A stretch of 40,975 bases of DNA, from contig CAKPXW010000003.1 of assembly GCA_934202505.1 (NCBI GenBank), positions 1-40,975 on the forward strand, written 5' to 3'. The notes below the pieces were generated by a model. That model did no database searches and had not been told where the DNA came from. It saw only the letters and a list, made by a program, of their open reading frames with translations. A program made the position numbers and the translations under genes. Numbering within the stretch: the stretch's first letter is position 1; the number at the start of each line of letters is the position of its first letter. Source of the stretch: an uncultured Bacilli bacterium. GTDB taxonomy: Bacteria > Bacillota_I > Bacilli_A > RFN20 > CAG-631. This document shows, piece by piece, positions 17,322 to 24,978 of the stretch.

Positions 17322-18268
17322 AAAAGCAAATAACTTCAATTATTACAAATTTAATACTCTTTTTAACTGGGATAATTATTATAGCCTTACCTGATCTTAT
17401 GAAATATATAAATAAAAGCAAATTGTTTTTTGATTTTATAACTTTTTTAAGAGATTATCCTAAATTTAAGTATGTAGTTGGTATTGTTTTTACTTTAGTC
17501 GGACTGATAGGAATGATATTTGTAATAATTAGCGCTAATATTGAAAAAAAAGTTTACATTATTCAAAAAGGATTAAAAGAAGACTTTGGTAATATTGATT
17601 TGAATTTTAATCAAAACGCTTTTTTTAATCTCAATAAAGTGGTTTATACTAATATTTGTTCTACAAAAACCATGAATAAAACGCTATTAAATGTTGAGAA
17701 GAAGAATATATACAATTTTTATGCGATCAATGCTGATAAAAAAGAAATAGCTTTTGTATCAGTTTCTGTATTTCCCTTTATTGTTTATGCAGGATATTGT
17801 ATTGGTGAAGCAGGGAAAAAAGTAATTTATTATCACTATGATAGAAATCAAAAAAAAGTAAAAAAAATTCCTTATGGAAAGATAAATACTAATCAATTAT
17901 CTTTAGATGAAGAAATAATTAAAAGTAAGATTAGAACAATATGTATTTCTGTATCATATGAAGTTGATAAAAAAATTGTAAAAGAACAATTTAATGATTC
18001 TTCTATTTATTTTTATAAAGCTTCTTCAGTGGGTACTGAATCTATTAAAAATAGAAAAGATATCGAAAAAATTGCGCAACAAATTAGAGACTTTATTAGT
18101 GAATCAACTGAAAAGACTAATCTTTTATTGTCATGTCCAGCGGAACTATGTCTTGCAATTGGGCAAAAACTTAAATCTCCTGGATTGCCAACAATTGATG
18201 TATACAATTATAATGCTAAGAAATCTTTAAAATGGAATTGGTCAATAACACTTGATGATCAATTTTAA
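17318..18268 (+). CDS. CBASS effector: two-transmembrane SAVED protein
   Basis: The 316-aa protein has two hydrophobic helices at the N terminus (about 7-25 and 51-73) and a cytoplasmic C-terminal domain. The latter ends in LLSCPAELCLAIGQKL and PTIDVYNYN, the characteristic end of SAVED domains, which bind cyclic oligonucleotides. The expected action is oligomerisation after ligand binding and damage to the inner membrane, giving abortive infection. An open frame extends to 17270, but ATG 17318, overlapping the cyclase stop, is the natural start. No ubiquitin-like (Cap2/Cap3) or HORMA/TRIP13 genes follow, so this is a minimal two-gene type I CBASS. Confidence 0.85.
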   Translation: MKKQITSIITNLILFLTGIIIIALPDLMKYINKSKLFFDFITFLRDYPKFKYVVGIVFTLVGLIGMIFVIISANIEKKVYIIQKGLKEDFGNIDLNFNQNAFFNLNKVVYTNICSTKTMNKTLLNVEKKNIYNFYAINADKKEIAFVSVSVFPFIVYAGYCIGEAGKKVIYYHYDRNQKKVKKIPYGKINTNQLSLDEEIIKSKIRTICISVSYEVDKKIVKEQFNDSSIYFYKASSVGTESIKNRKDIEKIAQQIRDFISESTEKTNLLLSCPAELCLAIGQKLKSPGLPTIDVYNYNAKKSLKWNWSITLDDQF

Positions 18269-18327
18269 TAAAAGATTATTAGATATTAATAGATGTTTTA
18301 TATAATAAATTTAATACTTTATTTGAT

Positions 18328-18364
18328 AAGCTAGATTCTATTTTTAATGTAAGATCTAGTTTTT
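18328..18364 (+). terminator. Rho-independent terminator of the CBASS operon
   Basis: AAGCTAGAT (18328-18336) pairs with ATCTAGTTT (18354-18362) with one G-U pair, and a five-T run (18360-18364) overlaps the stem's last bases. It lies 60 bp after the effector stop. Confidence 0.65.
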
Positions 18365-18534
18365 ATAAATTTAATATTTTTAAAAAAATGAGTCAATTTT
18401 CAATACATTACTACAAAGTTAATATTTGTATTTATATTAAAATCACTTATTTAAATAGCTGACAAATTATGGGATTTTATTTATTTTAAGACAAATAAAA
18501 ACAGTGATTTATCATAAAATAAAATATTTGTAAA

Positions 18535-18903
18535 TTAAATTACATATGATGCTTGATACTCTCGAAGACAGTATCCATAATCTTCTGCTTGTGTTAAATT
18601 AATTAATATCATTATTAATTGTGCAATGAAATCAAAAATGACGAAAACAAATTCAATGATATGTCTAACCAATGGTATAAAATTTATTGTATAAATAAAA
18701 AGGAAAATTGCAATAATCATAGGAATTGTAATACAAAAATAAATTGGAAAAAAAACTATAATTGATAAAAACTTTATAAAGCATTTTAACAATGATTTTG
18801 GCCAATTTAAAAATGTATATTTCATCCTAAAAATGTGATCTTTTATAATAGTTAATTCTAAAGACGTAATTTTTGAATACATTGATATATGCCAACCAAC
18901 CAT
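18535..18903 (-). CDS. Small membrane protein of unknown function
   Basis: The 122-aa protein has a basic amphipathic N terminus and two or three long hydrophobic helices (LSIIVFFPIYFCITIPMIIA, FLFIYTINFIPLV, EFVFVIFDFIAQLIMILI), then a polar tail (QAEDYGYCLREYQ). No known domain is recognised. GGAGG 9 bases before ATG on the minus strand supports it as a real gene. It follows the zinc-ribbon/SHOCT gene by 100 bp on the same strand, so they may be co-transcribed, and it converges with the CBASS operon. It could be a membrane effector or a membrane-bound partner of the SHOCT protein; this is a guess. Confidence 0.6.
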   Translation of the reverse strand: MVGWHISMYSKITSLELTIIKDHIFRMKYTFLNWPKSLLKCFIKFLSIIVFFPIYFCITIPMIIAIFLFIYTINFIPLVRHIIEFVFVIFDFIAQLIMILINLTQAEDYGYCLREYQASYVI

Positions 18904-19003
18904 ATATTTGTAACCTCCATTATAATTTATTTTAAAAGATAGAATTTTTATAGGCTTACTTTTTTATTTAATATTAATTTATTAAAAGATTAAAATGAAT
19001 TTG

Positions 19004-19729
19004 TTAAAGCATTTTAATATATTTTTCTTTTAAAGTTTCATACTCTACTTTAGATATAATATTTTCATCTAACAAAACTTTGAGCCTTTTTAACTTTTCA
19101 AAAACTTCATCACTTGTTAAGCTTTTGACAGATTCTTCTATTATAGTAGAATGCTCATCATTTTTTTTAGATGGTATTAATCTTTTTTTTATATTTTCAA
19201 TAGTTGTTACAAAATCATGAACTATATTGTAATCTGTTGTGTTTACACTAATACCTGTATATTCTGTATCATTAGTTGTGATTATAATAGAAAAAGATTC
19301 CTTATTATGCTGCTTAGTTTTTGCTGGAGATGTCATTGAGCCAGCAATGGCACCTATAGCCCCAAAAAGTATACCTCCAGCAATCATTGAACCGACTCCT
19401 TTAGTAGAACTATATATTGTTTCAACTTTTGAACGAATATTAATTGTGAGTTCATTCAATTTATATGGACCATACTTAGATGAACTTAATAATTTATCTT
19501 CAAAAATGACACATTCGCCAGTATTTGTATTAATTTTTATTCCTATTTTACCATGTTTACTAGCTTTGCCAAGAGCAATTGCTTTATTTAAATGATATGT
19601 AAACTCTGCATATTCACATGAATAAAAACATGATGCTTTTGGACAAACATAATTACCGAAAAAGTTGTAATTCAGTTTAGAACCACATTTAGGGCATAAT
19701 GCAACTTTGTTTAAATCAACCTTAAGCAT
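19004..19729 (-). CDS. Zinc-ribbon, glycine-zipper and SHOCT-domain protein
   Basis: A 241-aa protein with three visible parts. The N-terminal zinc ribbon has CPKC at 12-15 and a second Cys set at 29-38. The centre has a Gly-rich hydrophobic zipper (about 111-131, GSMIAGGILFGAIGAIAGSM). The C-terminal SHOCT motif is KLKRLKVLLDENIISKVEYE. Such proteins are common in Bacillota genomes and prophages, often near membranes or nucleic acids, with no settled function. AAGGAG precedes ATG on the minus strand. SHOCT domains usually mediate oligomerisation. Confidence 0.75.
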   Translation of the reverse strand: MLKVDLNKVALCPKCGSKLNYNFFGNYVCPKASCFYSCEYAEFTYHLNKAIALGKASKHGKIGIKINTNTGECVIFEDKLLSSSKYGPYKLNELTINIRSKVETIYSSTKGVGSMIAGGILFGAIGAIAGSMTSPAKTKQHNKESFSIIITTNDTEYTGISVNTTDYNIVHDFVTTIENIKKRLIPSKKNDEHSTIIEESVKSLTSDEVFEKLKRLKVLLDENIISKVEYETLKEKYIKML

Positions 19730-20127
19730 TTTATTATCTCCTTTTCATTTTTAAGTAAATTTATATAATTTTTTGAGAATATAGTTTTTCTAATTAATAA
19801 TATTATTCTTCTTTTGATTGAATAATTTATACTGAAATAAATGGCATAGTATGTTATAACAAAAATCAATAATTATTATATCAAAATAAACTAAGCAAGT
19901 CTATCTGATGAATTTTTATTAATAACTATATAGAGTCTATAACATACCCAAATATTATTTAAAAATTTTAAAAAATTAAATTTATTTATTAATTTTACTT
20001 AGTAATAGGTAGTGTAAATTTCAAAAATTGTTTCATTATCTGCATTAAACTTTAACAGCCATAATTTTAAATTATGATGATTTTTGTTATAGCATTTATA
20101 CTGAATAAGAAGTTGTTAGTTTTTTTA
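19730..20127. other. Gap holding a candidate MITE-like inverted-repeat element
   Basis: No gene is seen. ATGTTATAACAAAAATCA (19851-19868) recurs inverted at 20078-20095 with one mismatch, enclosing about 209 bp. The arms continue with a further ATAATT after a 2-base offset. Inside, GTATGTTATA (19849-19858) also pairs perfectly with TATAACATAC (19938-19947), and TTTATACTGAA occurs as a direct repeat outside both arms (near 19826 and 20095). A small non-autonomous element or a regulatory RNA structure would fit. Confidence 0.4.
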
Positions 20128-20167
20128 AAAATAATGAGCAAATTTTGTCGAATTATGTGTTTTTATA
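20128..20167 (+). repeat. 40-bp module-associated repeat, copy 3 (upstream of the NTase-HEPN pair)
   Basis: Identical to copy 2. It ends only 17 bp before the NTase start codon, with the Shine-Dalgarno AAAGGGG lying directly after it. A core promoter inside the repeat would therefore give a nearly leaderless mRNA here. Confidence 0.85.
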
Positions 20168-20184
20168 GGTAAAGGGGTTTTTAT

Positions 20185-20847
20185 ATGAATATAAAAAGAG
20201 TTACTAAAAAAGAATGTAAAGCACCAAAAAGATATGCTATTAATCTTTTAACTTTGCTTCAAAATGAATTGTCAACAAAATATAAATTTACTTATAGACT
20301 TGTAGGCTCAGCAGCATGGAATACAATTTTAAAAGATCCAGATGGCTTTTATGATTTAGACTATCAAATATTATTAACTTCTAATTCCAAAGAATATAAA
20401 ACTAATAATTTAACTGATTCAACCCAAATAAAAGAAGATTTTTTCAATTGTATAAATAAAGAATTTATAAACGATGAAAATATTAAAGTGGAAAATTCTA
20501 CTACAGCAATAACTGTTATAAATAAACAAGGAAAATTTTCTATTGATTTTGTAGTTATAAAATTATTTCCACAAAATAATCTTGTAATTAGAAGAAATAA
20601 TAAAGAACATTCCTCAATAAATGAATATACATGGAATAAATTACCAAAACAAAATGAAGCATATCAAAAGTTTAGAAATTTAAATAATAGGCAAAAGATA
20701 GATTTAATAGAAAATTATATTTTACCTAGAAAAGCAATAGAAAAAGCAAAAGATAAAAATGATAATCAAAAAAAGACATCATGCGAGATATTTATTGAGG
20801 AGGTAAATAATTATGTTGCTAGAAATAGTCGATTATCAAGAAAATGA
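20185..20847 (+). CDS. Nucleotidyltransferase of an NTase-HEPN two-gene module
   Basis: The 220-aa protein has a DNA polymerase beta-type nucleotidyltransferase core: LVGSAAWNT with GS at 41-42, FYDLDYQ with Asp57 and Asp59, and the third acid Asp121 in GKFSIDFVVIK. It is larger than minimal MNT antitoxins and more CD-NTase- or CCA-like in its spacing. In MNT-HEPN modules the nucleotidyltransferase AMPylates or otherwise neutralises the HEPN toxin; whether this one does, or instead makes a signal, is open. Its last 35 bases overlap the HEPN gene, showing coupling. AAAGGGG lies about 8 bases before ATG. Confidence 0.75.
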   Translation: MNIKRVTKKECKAPKRYAINLLTLLQNELSTKYKFTYRLVGSAAWNTILKDPDGFYDLDYQILLTSNSKEYKTNNLTDSTQIKEDFFNCINKEFINDENIKVENSTTAITVINKQGKFSIDFVVIKLFPQNNLVIRRNNKEHSSINEYTWNKLPKQNEAYQKFRNLNNRQKIDLIENYILPRKAIEKAKDKNDNQKKTSCEIFIEEVNNYVARNSRLSRK

Positions 20848-21379
20848 AAAGGATATTATTCATTGGGTAAATTTAAAAGGTAAATATAGATATATTACAA
20901 TAATTAATTTTTTAAAAAGTAAAAATATTACTTGTACATGGGAAAATGTTACTAACTATATAAAATGTGATAAACGAATATTAATCACAGCATTTAAATA
21001 TATCGTTTTCTTAGAAGAATTATTTAAATCATTTATTAGTAAATATAAAGATATTAAACAATCAGTTTTATTAAGTTATGGATTTAAAAAATCACTAGAA
21101 GAGTACTTACAGTTAGGAAATAATGCTGAATATGAAAATATAGATCTTAATTTATTAGCAAATGAGAAAGAAACCATAATTGAATTTAGAAATAGTGTAG
21201 TTCATAATAAAATTTTATTAAATAGAACTTTTAATAATAAAAGTTTAAAAGAAGTTCTTAATATATTTGTTAATATTTTGCCTAATTCATATAGAAATGG
21301 TTTTATAAAAGATATTAATAATTGTTCAAAAGAAATTATAGATAAATTATGGCATGTAGAGTTATATGATATTAAATAA
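20813..21379 (+). CDS. HEPN-domain protein, probable RNase toxin
   Basis: The 188-aa mostly helical protein has FRNSVVHNK, with Arg126 and His131 forming the R-x4-H motif of HEPN ribonucleases; the setting resembles Abi_2/AbiD-type proteins. The start has an excellent GAGGAGG (20797-20803) inside the upstream nucleotidyltransferase gene. Together they form an antitoxin-toxin or sensor-effector pair; the expected outcome is RNA cleavage and growth arrest on infection. A degraded relative of its 3' end lies at 11118-11212, so the module has occurred at least twice in this island. Confidence 0.75.
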   Translation: MLLEIVDYQENEKDIIHWVNLKGKYRYITIINFLKSKNITCTWENVTNYIKCDKRILITAFKYIVFLEELFKSFISKYKDIKQSVLLSYGFKKSLEEYLQLGNNAEYENIDLNLLANEKETIIEFRNSVVHNKILLNRTFNNKSLKEVLNIFVNILPNSYRNGFIKDINNCSKEIIDKLWHVELYDIK

Positions 21380-21444
21380 AATGATGTTTATTATATGGTA
21401 TTCATTAAAATTATTGATTTAATGAGAAAAAACAAAATTCCAGT

Positions 21445-21473
21445 TTGACGATTATTTTTAGTAAAATTAATAG
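21445..21473 (+). promoter_or_regulatory. Candidate promoter of the PHP-ATPase gene
   Basis: TTGACG (21445-21450), 17 bp, TAATAG (21468-21473), followed by AGGAGG at 21482-21487 and ATG at 21500. Confidence 0.45.
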
Positions 21474-21499
21474 TTTAGAATAGGAGGGAAAAGAAATTC

Positions 21500-23922
21500 A
21501 TGGAACTTAAAAAAATAGTTGAAAAAGGATTGAAATGTGATTTTCATATTCATTCGGTTTATTCAAAGCATAAAGAATCTAATGGATTAACTGGAAATAA
21601 CACATTAGATAAATTACCAGTATTAATAAAAAATTAGAAGAAAAGCATGTCGAAATGGCAGCAATAACAGATCACGATGACTTTTCATATGAGATGTATT
21701 ATCAATTTAAAAAGCAAGCTGAAAATTTGAAATTAGTGCTCCCTAGAGTTGAATTTACAGTTGCAATGGGAGAAAATAATAATTTAAAGCAAATACATGT
21801 AATTACTTTATTCAATAATGATGATGAAAATAAAATAAAAAACATAGAAGAAATAGTTGGGAATGGAACAACTAAGTTTCCTAAGTATGATGAATTAAAT
21901 TGAAGAGCTTATAAGCAATCAACTTTGATTGATATGTTAGATAAAATAGGACTTGATGTCGTCATGATTGCACATCAAAAGAAGACAATGACAAGCACTC
22001 AAAAGCCAGCAAAAAATGACTTGAATAATCTAAATGATGATGAAGTAAACTATTTGCTATTTACTGAATTTTTTCAAGCATTAGAATTTCATGATAAAAA
22101 GAATGAACTTTTTAATGCAATAAAGAAAACAGACTTTAAAGATAATATTTTGCGATTTATTACTGGCTCTGATTGTCATAATTGGGAATGTTATCCAAGT
22201 CATGACAATAATAAAAATGATGAAGAAAATTTTAGGTTTACATATTTAAAATGTTTACCTACATTTCGTGGCGTTTCTTTAGCATTAACTGAGGATTCAA
22301 GAATTAGATTAAATGATTCATTTTTTTCTGTTAGTAATAGTTATTTAGATTGTATTAAATTAAAACAAGGAGAATCTATAATTACTATTCCATTATCAAA
22401 AGGAATTAATGCTATTATCGGAGATAACTCAATAGGAAAGTCACTATTAATACATAAGTTAACTAATTACTATCGACATGATACTGATAAGGATACAAGT
22501 GCAATTGCAGATGATAAAATTATCCAAAGTTACAATAAATATTTAGAAAAAAATAACATTGAAATTATTTCATCAGTGAGTAGAGATAAGATTTATGAAT
22601 TCGATTCACAAGGAGAAATACGGAAAAAGTTTTCACAAAATAAATTGAAATCAAGTGTGTTTATCTCAAAAAGGAAAAAGGAAAATCCAAATATTGAAAA
22701 TATAAAAAATCAAATTGAGACTTATTCGAAATTATATATTGAAAATCTCAAACTAATGATGAAAAAGACAAATCTATTATCTGATATAGAAAAAGCAACT
22801 GTTGAAATTCCAAAGGAAGATTTGGAAGCTAAAGTTCTAAAATGCAATAATGTTGAAACAAAACCATATGATGATTTAAAAGAAAAAAAACAAAAAGAAA
22901 TAAATGCATTTTCTAATGTAAGCAAATCACTTAAAGGACTTGAAAGGTACCTATCTAAAGAGGAACTTGAAAGTTTTCTTAAAATCGAAAAATATATTTC
23001 AAGTCTGTTGGCAAGAAGGCAAAGTGAATTGAAAAAATATGAAGATGCAAACACATTAATAGCATTAATTAATAACTCAATTGATGAATTCAATGATAAT
23101 CATCAAATAACATATGATGACAAAATAATTGAACAATTTAATAAGCAAAAAGAAAATTTATCTACAATAATACTATCATTACTTGAAAATAAAAATTCGA
23201 ACACTGATTTTGTATTTCCATCATTAGGGAAAACAATTAATGTTCCTGTTGAAAAGTGCATTTGTGGCAATTTGAAAATTGTTACATGTTGTAAAGAAAA
23301 AACTATTGATGATGATTATTTGAAACAACTTTTTGCAAAGCCACTAAAAAAAGGAAAATTTTCTAAAGAAAGTTTTCTATCTAAAGACGACCTATCTGCA
23401 GCAATTTCTAGGCATGATCCAAGTGCTGATCCTTGGGAGGAGTATAAACAATTGGTGTTAAAAGAAATTAGCGATGATTTTAATGAAGAAATAAAGCTTA
23501 ATAATATAAACGAAGATGATTACAATGACCATTCAAATGGCTTAAATGATAAAATGTATTTTGAAATTTTATCAAATGATGATTTTAATGAAGGTATATA
23601 TTTCATTGATCAACCAGAAGATGATGTATCACAAATTTCAATTAGGGATAACTTGATTAAAAGTTTAAGAAAAATGGGAAAAAATAGACAAGTGATTTTA
23701 ATTACTCATAATCCTCAGTTTGTTGTAAATTTGGATGTTGATAATGTAATTGTTTTACAAAAAAAAGATGATAAACTATGTATTCATAGTGGAGCACTTG
23801 AATATTGCGACAATAATCAAGATATATTAAACGATGTTGCAGAAACTTTAGATGGAGGAGTAATTACTATTAGAAAGAGGTGGAAAAAATATGAAAAAAA
23901 TATTGAAGATATCATTGGGTAA
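21500..23922 (+). pseudogene. Disrupted PHP-domain SMC/AAA-like ATPase (TrlF-like)
   Basis: Read across two defects, this is one about 806-aa protein. The N terminus is a PHP phosphoesterase: CDFHIHSVYS, AITDHDDF, MIAHQK and GSDCHNW give the metal-binding His/Asp set. A split ABC-type ATPase follows: Walker A IIGDNSIGKS (about 22417-22446), a long coiled coil, a CxC...CC cluster (CICGNLKIVTCC), then YFIDQPEDD as Walker B and LITHNPQF. This is the layout of ATPases annotated as TrlF family. Defects: a run of six A at 21628-21633 is one base short of frame and gives TAG at 21635, and TGA stands in frame at 21901-21903. The 3' two thirds are intact from 21925. It was probably a defence ATPase; now it is inactive, phase-variable or mis-sequenced. 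Confidence 0.75.
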
Positions 23923-24182
23923 TAATGAATTTATTATAGAGTGTGACGATAAAAAAATTTAAAATTTCAAAATTAGATTTATTGGTAAGTGGTAAAGATA
24001 TTTACGAAAATATTTTCTATAATGTAAATTTTGATGAGCAAATTGAAATTACTTATGAAGAAGACAAGATTATTGATTCGAGTGATGTTCGAATTATCAA
24101 AGATTTTAAATCCATTATAGATGCAATTACTGTAAAAATTAATGATAAAGTAAATAACAAGGAACTTTTGACAATTCAATAA
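23891..24182 (+). pseudogene. Small gene of the PHP-ATPase operon, frameshifted
   Basis: ATG at 23891 has AAGAGGTGG before it and overlaps the ATPase end by 32 bp. It reads KKILKISLGNNEFIIECDDK and then meets TAA at 23960. If one A is removed from the seven-A run at 23951-23957, the reading continues FKISKLDLLVSGKDIYENIF to the TAA at 24180-24182, giving a protein of about 95 aa. The downstream part alone could start with GTG at 23943, but there is no ribosome-binding site. The family is unknown; it was likely a partner of the ATPase. Confidence 0.6.
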
Positions 24183-24221
24183 TAATTATACAATTAAAAA
24201 AAATTGAGGTGGTACATTATC

Positions 24222-24905
24222 ATGAAATTTGTTAAACTTAATACTCTTAAAGATTTGAATAGAAGCATTCATAAAAAATGGATTTATAAGGATGAAAATA
24301 AATTCAATTTGGCACAAAACTATCTTCAAAAGATTAATTATTCTATTCAAGATATTAACTATAAAAGTGAAAATTTAGAGATAAATAATGAATCTATCAA
24401 TTTCATTGTTTGTTGTGTTGCTTGGATTGAAGAGGCATATGCTTTCTATGAAAAGTCTTTAAAAAATGGAATTGTTTCGAATTTTAATTTTTCTAATGAA
24501 ACAAAATTGACTCAGGCAAAGAAGTATTTTAAGGCAATTAGATCATTTATATTGGCGCATCCATTAGGAACTGATAGACATAAAGATATGGGACTTGATG
24601 GAAATTATATATGCATTGATATAATGACAAAAGATTGCCCTTCAATTATTTTGTTAAATAATCGAGAAAAGCACTTTAGATCTTTTAGATATGATGGAAT
24701 GGAAAATGGGAAAAAGAAATGTAATTTTTTTCTTAAAACATATTCAAACTATTTTTATAATTCACAATACTCTGTTTATATAGGAATAGTTTTAGAAGAT
24801 ATTCTTGGTTATGCACGGCTTTGTATAAATAAACTATATGAATTGAGTAGATATCTTAATAAATTGAAGAAAAAAGAATTTGATATGATGATTAATCATG
24901 AATAG
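24222..24905 (+). CDS. HEPN-like helical protein upstream of the reverse transcriptase
   Basis: The 227-aa protein is mainly helical. FKAIRSFILAHPLGTDRH contains Arg107 and His113 (R-x5-H), the spacing of HEPN ribonuclease motifs, and the LAHP..T.RH continuation looks conserved rather than random. No other domain is recognised. The start is ATG 24222, with GAGGTGG at 24207-24213; the frame further upstream runs into that site. The reverse transcriptase begins 73 bp downstream on the same strand, so the two may form one module. Alternatively it belongs to the broken PHP-ATPase operon, from which it is separated by 39 bp. Confidence 0.6.
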   Translation: MKFVKLNTLKDLNRSIHKKWIYKDENKFNLAQNYLQKINYSIQDINYKSENLEINNESINFIVCCVAWIEEAYAFYEKSLKNGIVSNFNFSNETKLTQAKKYFKAIRSFILAHPLGTDRHKDMGLDGNYICIDIMTKDCPSIILLNNREKHFRSFRYDGMENGKKKCNFFLKTYSNYFYNSQYSVYIGIVLEDILGYARLCINKLYELSRYLNKLKKKEFDMMINHE

Positions 24906-24978
24906 ATAAAACAAATCAATGAATAGTTAAATATCTGTCTAAAATTAATAAAAGAGCTATTAAAGAAGGTAACATAAA

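Noticed and set aside
17994..18230. A second small open frame inside the SAVED gene
   Set aside because: It lies in another frame within a well-supported domain and has no start signal; it is a shadow.
19239..19595. A plus-strand 118-aa open frame opposite the SHOCT gene
   Set aside because: It is the mirror of the minus-strand gene, with no ribosome-binding site and low-complexity hydrophobic content.
15549..20167. The three 40-bp repeats as a degenerate CRISPR array
   Set aside because: The copies are about 9.9 and 4.6 kb apart with genes between them, not regularly spaced with short spacers.
21901..21903. TGA read as Trp (mycoplasma code) in the PHP-ATPase
   Set aside because: Other genes use TGG for Trp, and TGA acts as a real stop, for example at the end of the CBASS cyclase; the same gene also has a separate frameshift.
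23943..24182. A separate 79-aa gene starting with GTG
   Set aside because: There is no ribosome-binding site, and the frame joins smoothly to the good ATG at 23891 if one A is removed from an A7 run; a frameshifted single gene is the simpler reading.
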